Shown in pieces: positions 1 to 8,795 of a stretch of DNA of 64,000 nt. Position numbers and translations under genes: made by a program. The stretch's first letter is position 1. Each line of letters opens with the position of its first letter. The notes under the pieces are model-generated. The model made no database searches. It was not told where the DNA came from and saw nothing but the letters and a program-made list of their open reading frames with translations. The stretch comes from Alphaproteobacteria bacterium (lineage in GTDB: Bacteria > Pseudomonadota > Alphaproteobacteria > JABAAW01 > JAHZMA01): NCBI GenBank assembly GCA_022599575.1, contig JAHZMA010000126.1, positions 1 to 64,000 of the forward strand, in the 5' to 3' direction.

Positions 1-22
1 AACCGAAGAAAGTTTGAGGGTT

Positions 23-2485
23 ATGGCAATAAATGTTTCTTTAGCTGAAAATCATCATCAGCAATCTCCTAACAAAAAAATTATTCCGCGCACAAAAATT
101 AAAGTGTTCGGCATTGGCGGTGCAGGCAGTAACGCCGTGGATAGCATGATACGCGTCAGTATGGAAGGCGTGGATTTTGTCGCTTGTAATACCGACCAGC
201 AAACGTTAGAAAACAGCCTTGCTGAAACAAAAATTCAGCTGGGCGCGCAAACCACGCAAGGGTTAGGCACGGGTTCTAACCCAAAAACTGGGGCGCAAGC
301 GGCGCATGAAGCGTTAGATGAAATTAAAGAAATGATTAGCAATACGCAATTATTGTTTCTCACCGCTGGTATGGGCGGCGGCACGGGCACGGGTGCGATT
401 TCGGTGATTGCCAAAATTGCCCGCGATATGGGCGTGTTAACAGTGGCTGTGGTAACCAAACCATTTGCCTTTGAGGGCGAGAGACGCTTGAAAACCGCAA
501 AGATTGGTATCCGCAATTTGGGCAAATATGTTGATACTTTGGTGGTGATTGATAATCAAAATTTACTTGCCATTGCCGATGAGAAAACCACTTTTAACGA
601 TGCGTTTAATATGACCAACGAAGTTGTGGCTTCGGGCATTAAAGGCGTAACAGATTTAATGACGATGCCGGGGATTATCAATCTGGATTTTTCGGATATC
701 ACCACCATCATGGGTGAGCGTGGCAAAGCGCTGATTGGCACTGCCGAAGAAGAGGGCGATGATAGGGCGATTAAAGCGGCCGAACGGGCATTGAATAATC
801 AGTTGCTAGATGATGTGAAGTTAGAACATGCCACTGGCGTATTGGTGAATGTAACAGGCGGTGATGATTTAGGATTGCTTGAGGTTGACCGCGCCGTTAA
901 TATGATTAAAGAAGCCGCATCAGAAAATGCCCAGTTGATTTTTGGCGCATCGGCAAGTCAAAAATTACAAGGTAAGATTCGAATTACCATTTTAGCCACA
1001 GGCATTACGCATCATCATAGCGATATACCGATGGAAGATGATATGGAAAATGACAATGAAAAAATAACCGTAACAGAAGATAAAGAAACCAAAGAAATCT
1101 CAAAAAATTCAGAAACAGGGCAAAGCGCGCAAACTGAAACAGAAATAAGCAAAACAGATGAGAATAATCAGGATAATCAGCAACAGATAAATGAAACAAT
1201 CAGTGAAAAAATAGAAACGCCCATAATAGAAATGCCCATAGCTGAACAGGCGCAACAATCACAACAGGCGCAGCAACCACAAACACAGCAAGCGCAACAA
1301 TTTCAGCCGCAGCCACAACAACCGCAATTACAACAATTCCAGCCGCAACAGCAAATGCCGCAACAGATGGCACAACAAATACATGCCCAACAACAAGCGC
1401 ATCAACAACAAATGGCGCAACAGCAATATGTGAATATGCAACAGGCACATCAACAGCAAGCCCCTTATCTCAATCGTAATGGTAACGCATTGCCAATTCA
1501 CGAGATGGTGATTAGTGATGACCCAATCAATGTGCCACATCATTATCGGCAAAATACGCAACAAATGCCAATACAGGGAAATAACACCCCGCAGGAAAAT
1601 AACACGCCACAAAACGCGATTCACGGTGATAATATTGATGTCAATAATTATGCTGCCAATCTAAAATTGGAACAGTTGCGCGCGAAAATTCATTTTGCCA
1701 ACCATGCCCAACCTAACACACAAATTGACAATCATATTGTGCAAGATATTAAACAAGTGCAATCGCAACTTGATGAAATTAGTATGAATACAAGACAGAC
1801 AGCGAATAGTCAAAATCCGCAAAATCCACAAAATCCTCAAAGCTCGCAAAATAATGGCACAGGCATGGTAGAGCATATCCAAAAAATGAAGCCAACACAG
1901 TATGATACTGACCATAATCTTGACTATCACGCTGGTGAACAGCATGATATTAATATTGCTGATGATGAGTATCATGGTAATAGGCAGTATGAAACAGAAT
2001 ATGATGCCCAATATGATACCGACTATAATGCCGACTATAATAATGAGCAGGCGCAAGAAACAACACAGGCGCATCAGCCTCATAAGGTGAATATTAAGCG
2101 ACCTGTTGCCACGCCCCCATCACAACATCAAGCACAACATCAGGCAAAAAATCAGGCCCAAAATCAGACACAGGCACAAGCGCCAAATATGGAGTCACCA
2201 AATATCGAGCGTTCTAAAAAAATACCATTTAGGTTGAAAAGAGGCGGTGGCCAAACAGAAAATCATCAGGCAGAAACCCATCAGGCAGAAGAGCATCGGG
2301 CGCCGTTAGAAAAATCAAAACAGAAGCAAGAATTTAATAGTAAAGCAAAGGTCGAAAGTTTTGACCTTCCCTTTGATGATAAAGCCTCTGATGACGATGT
2401 TGCCAAAGAAGCCGTGAATGGTGGTAAAATGTTGAGCCGTAAAGAACTTGATATTCCAGCCTTCCTGCGCCGTCAAGCTAATTAA
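23..2485 (+). CDS. ftsZ: Cell division GTPase FtsZ with very long Q-rich linker
   Basis: Tubulin-like GTPase that polymerises into the Z ring at midcell. The nucleotide-binding glycine loop GGGTGTG lies near residue 121, preceded by the N-terminal GIGGAGSNAV motif; the conserved GTPase core ends near residue 335. From about 340 to 805 there is a low-complexity linker rich in Q, N, H and acidic residues, with runs of QQ and NPQ repeats. The protein closes with the alphaproteobacterial C-terminal peptide ELDIPAFLRRQAN that binds membrane tethers such as FtsA. At about 820 residues it is far longer than the roughly 500 of Caulobacter FtsZ, all of it linker. I prefer ATG 23; the ORF track uses a TTG at 14, which is also possible. 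ftsA and ftsQ would be expected upstream, outside the window. A short repeat array starts at the last codons. Confidence 0.97.
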   Translation: MAINVSLAENHHQQSPNKKIIPRTKIKVFGIGGAGSNAVDSMIRVSMEGVDFVACNTDQQTLENSLAETKIQLGAQTTQGLGTGSNPKTGAQAAHEALDEIKEMISNTQLLFLTAGMGGGTGTGAISVIAKIARDMGVLTVAVVTKPFAFEGERRLKTAKIGIRNLGKYVDTLVVIDNQNLLAIADEKTTFNDAFNMTNEVVASGIKGVTDLMTMPGIINLDFSDITTIMGERGKALIGTAEEEGDDRAIKAAERALNNQLLDDVKLEHATGVLVNVTGGDDLGLLEVDRAVNMIKEAASENAQLIFGASASQKLQGKIRITILATGITHHHSDIPMEDDMENDNEKITVTEDKETKEISKNSETGQSAQTETEISKTDENNQDNQQQINETISEKIETPIIEMPIAEQAQQSQQAQQPQTQQAQQFQPQPQQPQLQQFQPQQQMPQQMAQQIHAQQQAHQQQMAQQQYVNMQQAHQQQAPYLNRNGNALPIHEMVISDDPINVPHHYRQNTQQMPIQGNNTPQENNTPQNAIHGDNIDVNNYAANLKLEQLRAKIHFANHAQPNTQIDNHIVQDIKQVQSQLDEISMNTRQTANSQNPQNPQNPQSSQNNGTGMVEHIQKMKPTQYDTDHNLDYHAGEQHDINIADDEYHGNRQYETEYDAQYDTDYNADYNNEQAQETTQAHQPHKVNIKRPVATPPSQHQAQHQAKNQAQNQTQAQAPNMESPNIERSKKIPFRLKRGGGQTENHQAETHQAEEHRAPLEKSKQKQEFNSKAKVESFDLPFDDKASDDDVAKEAVNGGKMLSRKELDIPAFLRRQAN

Positions 2486-2554
2486 TTTGCGCCGTCAAGC
2501 GAATTGATTATGCGCCGTCAAGCTAATTAATCCTGCGCCGTCAAGCGAATTGAT
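2466..2554 (+). repeat. Four tandem 22-23 bp copies of the ftsZ 3' end
   Basis: The last codons and stop of ftsZ (TGCGCCGTCAAGC...) are followed by three more copies of the same unit starting near 2488, 2511 and 2534. Copies 1 and 3 continue TAATTAAT and copies 2 and 4 continue GAATTGAT, so the array reads as a 45-46 bp unit repeated twice. Only the first copy is coding. It looks like two successive duplication events. Confidence 0.9.
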
Positions 2555-2607
2555 ACATGCTTAATTTTATATGGTAATTTCTGTACAGAAGCATTATAAT
2601 CACCAAC

Positions 2608-3564
2608 ATGGAACATGAGACACAAATTCGTTTAGGTGCAAAACGCCACCCTGAAAAACAAAAAAATCCTGATAGCTATTCGGCAAAAAAGCCTGATTGG
2701 TTGCGCGTGCGCGTCAGCAATAATTCTGAATTTTTAGCCACCCAGAAAATTGTGCGCGATAAAAAATTAGTCACGGTTTGCGAAGAAGCCGCTTGCCCAA
2801 ATATCGGCGAATGTTGGGCAAAAAAACACGCAACTTTTATGATTTTGGGCAGTATCTGCACGCGTGCATGTGCTTTTTGTAACGTAGCAACGGGCAAACC
2901 ATTTGCGCCAGACCCTTTTGAAGCCTATCGAGTGGCGGATTCTGTCGCCCAGATGGGGCTTGAACATGTGGTGATTACATCGGTTGACCGCGATGATTTG
3001 GCCGATGGTGGTGCCGAAGCTTTTGTGGCAGTTATCACGGCAATTAAGGCGAAATCTCCGCATAGCACGGTTGAAATTTTAACGCCAGATTTTCGCGATA
3101 AACACGGCGCGATAGAAAGAGTGGCGGCGGCAAAGCCCGATGTGTTTAATCATAATATGGAAACTGTGCCGCGCCTTTATCCGCATATTCGTCCGGGCGC
3201 ACGCTATTTCACCTCGCTTGAATTATTGCACCGCGTCAAAAAGATTGATGGCAATATTTTTACCAAATCTGGCATGATGGTGGGTTTGGGCGAAAGCAAG
3301 CAAGAAGTGATGCAGGTGATGGATGATTTACGGGCAGCACAAGTGGATTTTATCACGATTGGGCAATATTTACAGCCAACCCCTAAACATGCGCCGATTG
3401 ACCGCTTTGTAACGCCTGATGAATTTAAGGAATTGGAAAAAATCGCTTATGGCAAAGGTTTCTTGATGGTGGCTTGCACGCCGCTGACGCGTTCTTCGCA
3501 TCATGCGGGCGATGATTTTAAGAAATTACAACAGGCGCGCCAAATGTTAAAGGGCGTATCATAA
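2608..3564 (+). CDS. lipA: Lipoyl synthase LipA
   Basis: Radical SAM enzyme that inserts two sulfurs into protein-bound octanoyl groups to make lipoyl cofactors of pyruvate and 2-oxoglutarate dehydrogenases and the glycine cleavage H protein; cytoplasmic. The auxiliary 4Fe-4S cluster motif is seen as [12 protein letters not shown] (Cys 58, 63, 69) and the radical SAM motif as CTRACAFC (Cys 84, 88, 91). The C-terminal RSS motif that ligates the auxiliary cluster is present ([11 protein letters not shown]). Length 318 is normal. The ATG at 2608 has no strong Shine-Dalgarno sequence. It is followed after 12 bp by the ratA-like gene, a common alphaproteobacterial pairing that suggests an operon. 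Confidence 0.96.
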   Translation: MEHETQIRLGAKRHPEKQKNPDSYSAKKPDWLRVRVSNNSEFLATQKIVRDKKLVTVCEEAACPNIGECWAKKHATFMILGSICTRACAFCNVATGKPFAPDPFEAYRVADSVAQMGLEHVVITSVDRDDLADGGAEAFVAVITAIKAKSPHSTVEILTPDFRDKHGAIERVAAAKPDVFNHNMETVPRLYPHIRPGARYFTSLELLHRVKKIDGNIFTKSGMMVGLGESKQEVMQVMDDLRAAQVDFITIGQYLQPTPKHAPIDRFVTPDEFKELEKIAYGKGFLMVACTPLTRSSHHAGDDFKKLQQARQMLKGVS

Positions 3565-3576
3565 TCGGGCGGTATC

Positions 3577-4062
3577 ATGGAATATCGCGCTGAACAAAAT
3601 GTGTCGCTAACGGCAGAACAGATTTTTGCGATTATCTCGGATGTGGAATCCTATCAAGAATTTTTGCCATGGTGTCAGGGCAGTCGGCTGGTGGAAACAT
3701 TAAGCACCGATAGGCATATCGGCTTGCTATTGATAGGGTTTCAGCATTTTAAGGAAAAATTTTACTCAGAAGTGGTGGTGGATAGAAAAAATTTGCGGGT
3801 AGAAATGCGCGTGCCGATTGAATGTGATAACCCAAAATATCGTAAAGGTAATAATGCGGTGAAACAGCTTTACGCCTATTGGCAATTAACGCCAAGCAAT
3901 GATGGTGCTGAAACCGAAGCGGAAACGATAACAAATGTGCAATTCTATATAGAATTTAGAATGAAGCTAAAATTATACGATCAAATCCTATCGCTGATGA
4001 TGAAAGATACGATTGGCAAAATGGCAGAGGCGTTTATTGTTCGGGCTAAAAAATTGCGGTGA
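3577..4062 (+). CDS. RatA/COQ10-like START-domain protein
   Basis: A single small polyketide-cyclase/START fold of 161 residues beginning at once with the family pattern (YRAEQNVSLTAEQIFAIISDV, then FLPWCQGSRLVE). Family members bind ubiquinone (COQ10, a chaperone-like role in respiration) or, in E. coli, associate with the ribosome (RatA). The alphaproteobacterial gene that follows lipA is usually annotated as RatA-type or ubiquinone-binding protein; the respiratory role is more likely for such a single-domain protein, but the sequence cannot decide. No signal peptide, so it is cytoplasmic or membrane-peripheral. No toxin-antitoxin partner is adjacent. Confidence 0.85.
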   Translation: MEYRAEQNVSLTAEQIFAIISDVESYQEFLPWCQGSRLVETLSTDRHIGLLLIGFQHFKEKFYSEVVVDRKNLRVEMRVPIECDNPKYRKGNNAVKQLYAYWQLTPSNDGAETEAETITNVQFYIEFRMKLKLYDQILSLMMKDTIGKMAEAFIVRAKKLR

Positions 4063-4127
4063 TGAGGAGATAAGACACATTCCCCTCTCGTCATTCCGTG
4101 CGTTTCGAGGTGTGCAACATAAAGGCG

Positions 4128-4174
4128 GTGCGTGTCAGGTTACGCAACACTAAAATCGTGCGTGTCGTTACGCA
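4128..4174. repeat. Imperfect direct repeat between convergent genes
   Basis: GTGCGTGTCAGGTTACGCA (4128-4146) recurs as GTGCGTGTCGTTACGCA (4158-4174), differing by a two-base indel. It lies between the convergent ratA-like and methyltransferase genes and reaches the end of the latter. No hairpin with a U tract was found here. Confidence 0.6.
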
Positions 4175-5424
4175 TTCTCCATCATTTTATGCTTATCTTC
4201 AATATCGGCAATGATATTGTTTAACGTGCCTTGCACCCATTCATGCTTGTTAGCGTATTTTTCATGGATATACGCTTCTATGGCGCGGAAATGCGGTGTT
4301 TCTAAATGATATTCAAGCCGATAATCTCGGTTAGGGTCACTGGTTTGATAGCTGTTAAGGCGGTTATTAACATCAGATGCGATGCCGACCTTATAATCAT
4401 CAGGATATTGTGGGTTAGATATAATATAAACGCTCTTTTTCAATATATAATCATCGCCCCTATCCGTTCGTTTCGGTGCTTTGGTTTGAAACGTAACCAA
4501 TTCTTCTTGAAATAGACTGCCGTCCCATTCTACTTCCTCACCCAACCGTGTTTTAACCAATTCGAATGCTTTGACTGATACATCTATGCCAATCCATTTT
4601 CGGTTTAAGCGTTCGGCAGCCACGCAAGTTGTGGCGCAACCACAAAAGGGGTCAAGCACAATATCACCTTCATTGCTTGAGGCTTTGATGATGCGTTCCA
4701 ATAATGCCAATGGCTTTTGCGTAGGGTAACCACGTCGTTCAGGTGATTGACTAATATGGGGCTTTGTTTCATCATGGTCCCAAATATCTCTTAAATAGGT
4801 GTCGACATAAAATTTGCCACTATCATCTATTTGTGTGTGCCTGAATGGCTTGGCATAATATTGCCGTTCCATCGTTGGTATGTAGGTGTAGTTCGGCTTT
4901 TTTACATACATAAATATCGTATCATGTTTTCTAGGCCACCATTTCATAGCCACGCCTTGCGTTCTATAGCCCCAAATAATTTCATTACGGAAATTTTTTT
5001 CACCGAAAATACAATCAAGCAGTAATTTAAGGGAGTGGCTCATGGTAGAATCGCAATGTAAATACAGGCTTCCAGTATCTTTTAACACGCGATGGCATTC
5101 TATCAATCTGATTGCCATATAGGCAAGATAACAAAAATTGTAAGAAGTTCTGCCTTCAATATTTTTAACCGCCTCTAGCAGATTAAAGATATTATCCTTA
5201 TCTTCCTTAATCGTTTGTAGCCATTCACTTTTAACATCTTCTTGCCTAAATATATCTTTGAATGCCGCACCCTCCGCCGAGCTACCAATAGGGGCGGTAA
5301 AAGTTTTCTTCTTATTAAAAGGTGGGTCAAGATAAATTAAATCGATAGATTCACTATCGATGCCTTGAAGTATATCAAGATTGTCTTTACAAAAAATAGT
5401 ACGATTGGCGATATTATTTTGCAT
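4168..5424 (-). CDS. DNA adenine methyltransferase fused to GIY-YIG (T5orf172-like) domain
   Basis: Residues below count from the ORF-track start at 5457. The N-terminal part is a beta-class amino methyltransferase: catalytic DPPF at 44-47 and the SAM-binding motif DPFCGCATT at 269-277 followed by WIGIDVS. The C-terminal 70 residues (342-412) look like a GIY-YIG nuclease-type module: SVYIISN, then YKVGIAS, the arginine in NNRLNSY and the glutamate in RAIEAYIHEKY. A methylase joined to a nuclease-like module suggests a single-polypeptide modification, restriction or repair enzyme; no separate restriction gene is adjacent. It is not CcrM, which has DPPYN and a different tail. I prefer ATG 5424 (MQNNIANRT) from memory of related proteins; ATG 5457 directly abuts the tldD stop (TAAATG) and would give translational coupling. 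Confidence 0.85.
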   Translation of the reverse strand: MQNNIANRTIFCKDNLDILQGIDSESIDLIYLDPPFNKKKTFTAPIGSSAEGAAFKDIFRQEDVKSEWLQTIKEDKDNIFNLLEAVKNIEGRTSYNFCYLAYMAIRLIECHRVLKDTGSLYLHCDSTMSHSLKLLLDCIFGEKNFRNEIIWGYRTQGVAMKWWPRKHDTIFMYVKKPNYTYIPTMERQYYAKPFRHTQIDDSGKFYVDTYLRDIWDHDETKPHISQSPERRGYPTQKPLALLERIIKASSNEGDIVLDPFCGCATTCVAAERLNRKWIGIDVSVKAFELVKTRLGEEVEWDGSLFQEELVTFQTKAPKRTDRGDDYILKKSVYIISNPQYPDDYKVGIASDVNNRLNSYQTSDPNRDYRLEYHLETPHFRAIEAYIHEKYANKHEWVQGTLNNIIADIEDKHKMMENA

Positions 5425-5457
5425 AAAATTTAACTCACAATATTTAAGCCACAGCAT

Positions 5458-6909
5458 TTAAGCCGCTAATTCAGTACCACCGATTGCTAATTTATCGATT
5501 TTTAACGAAGGTTGCCCAACCCCTACTGGCACGGATTGCCCATCTTTGCCACATGTGCCGATGCCCGTATCAAGCGACATATCATTGCCGACCATTGAGA
5601 TTTGATTCATCACATCAATACCACTACCGATTAGGGTTGCGCCTTTCAGCGGTGCGGTTACTTTGCCATTCTCAATTTTATAGGCTTCGGTGCAGCTAAA
5701 CACAAATTGCCCCGATGTAATATCCACCTGTCCGCCACCAAAATTGACGGCATACACGCCCTTATCCACCGATGCAATCATCTCGTCAAGCGTATGGTTG
5801 CCATTGCTCATAAATGTATTGGTCATGCGTGGCATTGGCAAATGCTGAAACGATTCCCGCCTGCCATTGCCTGTAGGGTTCACACCCATCAGCCTTGCAT
5901 TCATCTTATCTTGCAAATAGCCCGTTAAAATCCCATCTTCAATCAAAACATTACGCGCTGATTGCGTGCCTTCATCATCAATAGAAATCGAGCCACGTCT
6001 GCCTTGCAATGTGCCATCATCAATCACGGTCACGCCTTTTGATGCCACCTGTTGTCCCATTTTTCCTGCAAAAACCGATGTTTCTTTGCGGTTGAAATCG
6101 CCCTCAAGCCCATGCCCCACAGCTTCGTGCAATAACACACCGCACCAGCCTGGCCCTAGCACCACTGGTAATTCACCCGCTGGCGCAGGCACGGAATCTA
6201 AATTGATAATGGCTTGCTTCAACGCTTGTTCGCAGGCAAATTTACAGGCATCGTGATTAATATAATCATATAAATTTTCGCGCCCGCCAAAGCCGTAACT
6301 GCCTTGTTCCATACGCCCTGATGCTTCCACCATCACATTGATTGAGATACGGGTTAAGGGGCGACAATCATAGGCAATCTGCCCATCGGGGCGGATAATT
6401 TCAACATATTGAAACTGGTTGCCAAGAGACATGGTCACTTGCCGAATGCGGTTATCTTTGGCGCGCAATTCTTTATCTAATTTCAGCAGTAATGCCGATT
6501 TGTCCGAGAAACTCGCCTCGTTAATCGGCGAATGATTGCCATAATAACGCGGTGGATTTTTGGCTAAAATATCCTTATCTAAATTGGCGCCCATTTGACC
6601 AGTGGCATTCGTTTGACTGGGCAGAATATTACGCACCACCTTGCCCGCAATATCAATTTGTTCTAAAGTAACATTAGAAGAGCTAGCATAAGAAGCGGCA
6701 TCTTCTTTTACGGAACGCAAACCGAAGCCTGCGGAAATATCATAACTGGCATTTTTAATGATGCGGTCGGATAATAATAGGCTTTCGGTGGTTTGATGCT
6801 CTAAAAAAATCTCACCATCATCGGCGCCTGATAAAATATCACCTAATTTTGCGCTGGCTTTATCGCGGTCAAAATCCTTAAAAAAATCTGTCATACCAAA
6901 ATTTGTCAT
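5458..6909 (-). CDS. tldD: Metalloprotease TldD
   Basis: Subunit of the TldD/TldE (PmbA) zinc peptidase, which trims unfolded peptides and matures modified peptides in other bacteria. The zinc-binding HExxxH motif is seen as LLHEAVGHGLEGD, followed by a typical SVFAGKMGQQVAS stretch and a C-terminal GIGTCGKDGQ segment. Length 483 is normal. PmbA is not in the window. ATG 6909 has a GGAAC element just upstream. The gene lies downstream of dapB with 57 bp between, and its stop touches the upstream ATG option of the methyltransferase gene. Confidence 0.95.
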   Translation of the reverse strand: MTNFGMTDFFKDFDRDKASAKLGDILSGADDGEIFLEHQTTESLLLSDRIIKNASYDISAGFGLRSVKEDAASYASSSNVTLEQIDIAGKVVRNILPSQTNATGQMGANLDKDILAKNPPRYYGNHSPINEASFSDKSALLLKLDKELRAKDNRIRQVTMSLGNQFQYVEIIRPDGQIAYDCRPLTRISINVMVEASGRMEQGSYGFGGRENLYDYINHDACKFACEQALKQAIINLDSVPAPAGELPVVLGPGWCGVLLHEAVGHGLEGDFNRKETSVFAGKMGQQVASKGVTVIDDGTLQGRRGSISIDDEGTQSARNVLIEDGILTGYLQDKMNARLMGVNPTGNGRRESFQHLPMPRMTNTFMSNGNHTLDEMIASVDKGVYAVNFGGGQVDITSGQFVFSCTEAYKIENGKVTAPLKGATLIGSGIDVMNQISMVGNDMSLDTGIGTCGKDGQSVPVGVGQPSLKIDKLAIGGTELAA

Positions 6910-6966
6910 AATCGTTCCAATTCTACTTTAATGATGATTGTATTGTGCAACGAAACGCTAGCTTCG

Positions 6967-7800
6967 TCAAGGGGTGCTTGCCAAATTCAGCACATCAAGC
7001 ATTGAATAAAGCCCTGCTTTTTGTTTGCCAAGCCATAATGCGCCATGCACCGCGCCTTTAGCGAAAATTTCTTTAGATTGTGCGCGATGGTCAAAAATGA
7101 TGCGTTCATCAGTGCCTGCAAAAATCACCTGATGCTCGCCTACCACCGTGCCACCACGTAAAGTGGCATAACCGATTTTACCTTTTGCGCGTTCTGTCGT
7201 GCTAAGCCCATCATGCGGGGGCAGCATCATATCGGCGATGCGTTTATCATCATTGCTGCCATTGCTGATTTTGCCTAATGCACATGCCTCGCCTAATGCT
7301 AATGCCGTGCCAGATGGCGCGTCTAGTTTTTGCCGATGGTGCATTTCGATAATTTCAATATCATAATCATCGGGCAGAATTTGCGCCGCTTGCTTCACCA
7401 TGCCCAGCAGTAAATTCACCCCTAATGAAAAATTAGCAGCGCGCAATACGGGGATATAATGACCGCACATATCAAGCTCGCGTGATTGTTGTTCGGAAAA
7501 GCCAGTTGTGCCGCACACATAGGCAGTCTCGCTATTGGCGCAGATACGGGCATGGTTGATAGCGGCATCGGGCAGGGTGAAATCAATCACCACATCGCTT
7601 TCGGGGATGATTTTCAGCGGCTCACTGCTTAAAGTGATGCCAATGTTAGCACCACCAATGAGGGCGGAAACATCTTTGCCGATCAGCGCATTTTCGGGGC
7701 GTAGGGTTGCGCCAAATAGCATGGCTTGCGGGTGATTGATAACGCTGTGCAACAGCATTTGTCCCATTCTGCCGCCTGCACCCGTGATGGTGATATTCAT
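6967..7800 (-). CDS. dapB: 4-hydroxy-tetrahydrodipicolinate reductase DapB
   Basis: Reduces hydroxy-tetrahydrodipicolinate with NAD(P)H in the lysine and diaminopimelate pathway, cytoplasmic. N-terminal Rossmann motif GAGGRMGQ, and the substrate-binding/catalytic segment EIIEMHHRQKLDAPSGTA that defines DapB. Length 277 is usual. Its ATG overlaps the ribF stop by 4 bp (7797-7800), so the two are probably translated together. Confidence 0.97.
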   Translation of the reverse strand: MNITITGAGGRMGQMLLHSVINHPQAMLFGATLRPENALIGKDVSALIGGANIGITLSSEPLKIIPESDVVIDFTLPDAAINHARICANSETAYVCGTTGFSEQQSRELDMCGHYIPVLRAANFSLGVNLLLGMVKQAAQILPDDYDIEIIEMHHRQKLDAPSGTALALGEACALGKISNGSNDDKRIADMMLPPHDGLSTTERAKGKIGYATLRGGTVVGEHQVIFAGTDERIIFDHRAQSKEIFAKGAVHGALWLGKQKAGLYSMLDVLNLASTP

Positions 7801-8771
7801 GCTAGCGTTCCTCCATCTAAATCTGTTTTGGTAAAATATGTTTTAGCATCACTTAAATCTTGTTGCATCTGGGTTTGTAATGTCTGCAAACAGGGGAAAT
7901 TTACTTCTGCACGCAAATAATGGTGGAAATCAACGCTGAGATGCTTGCCGTAAATATCGCCTGCAAAATCTATCAGATGCACTTCCAATAATGGCGTCTT
8001 GCCGCCCACTGTTGGGCGTGTACCAAAACTGGCGACAGCTTGATATGGTGTATTATCACCTGCAATCTGCACCTGAACGGCATAGACACCATAAGCAGGT
8101 GGGCAGTAATCATTGGGTAAAATATTGGCAGTCGGCATGTTGAGGGTGCGCCCTAATTGTTCGCCCCGTATCACCTCACCGCTGATATTATAGGCACGCC
8201 CCAGCATGTTGCGCGCCAATGCAACATCGCCTTGCATGATGGCATCACGAATGGCGCGCGAGGCAAAACGTTGCTGATGTTCATTACTTTGCGCGCCAAC
8301 CATATAATAGTCAAAGCCATAATGCTTGCTTGCCTGCTGCAATGTTGCTTGATTGCCAGCGCGTTTTTTGCCAAAATGGAAATCATCGCCCGTTATCACG
8401 GCTTTGGCTTGCAACATATCGCATAGAATATTGCTGATAAACTCATCAGGGGTTAGCGAGGCACATTGCTGATTAAATGCCATCAGCAACAGCGCATCAA
8501 TATCATATTGTGTGAGCAACTCTAATTTTTGCTGAAGCGATGTTAGCTTAAAGAAAGGGCGGTCGGGCTGAAAAAACTGCACAGGGTGCGGGGTAAAGTT
8601 AAGCAAAAGATGTGGCTTTGGAAAATTTTGCTGTTTGATAGCGTTAAATAATGCCTGATGCCCCTTATGCAAGCCATCGAAATTACCAATCAGCACCGTG
8701 CCATGATGCCAATTTTTCAATTCTGATGCAGGGGTTAAAGTTGTGATATGAATAAGATGTGTGGGTATCAT
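7797..8771 (-). CDS. ribF: Bifunctional riboflavin kinase/FAD synthetase
   Basis: Makes FMN and FAD from riboflavin. The N-terminal nucleotidyltransferase domain shows GNFDGLHKGHQALF near residue 28; the C-terminal kinase domain starts near 190 with the NMPTAN motif near 218 and a VHLIDFAGDIYGK segment. Length 324 is slightly long for the family but complete. It starts 24 bp after the glmM stop and overlaps dapB by 4 bp, so it sits in a minus-strand run of housekeeping genes. FAD supply links it loosely to the flavoenzymes elsewhere in the window, but that is not evidence of co-regulation. Confidence 0.96.
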   Translation of the reverse strand: MIPTHLIHITTLTPASELKNWHHGTVLIGNFDGLHKGHQALFNAIKQQNFPKPHLLLNFTPHPVQFFQPDRPFFKLTSLQQKLELLTQYDIDALLLMAFNQQCASLTPDEFISNILCDMLQAKAVITGDDFHFGKKRAGNQATLQQASKHYGFDYYMVGAQSNEHQQRFASRAIRDAIMQGDVALARNMLGRAYNISGEVIRGEQLGRTLNMPTANILPNDYCPPAYGVYAVQVQIAGDNTPYQAVASFGTRPTVGGKTPLLEVHLIDFAGDIYGKHLSVDFHHYLRAEVNFPCLQTLQTQMQQDLSDAKTYFTKTDLDGGTLA

Positions 8772-8795
8772 AGATGGTGTTGAACAATATGATGC

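Noticed and set aside
1005-2083. Minus-strand ORFs within ftsZ
   Set aside because: Composition follows the Q/N-rich codons of ftsZ; they have no start sites or family signal.
3577-4062. RatA-like gene as half of a toxin-antitoxin pair
   Set aside because: No partner gene is adjacent and the family after lipA is usually a COQ10-type protein.
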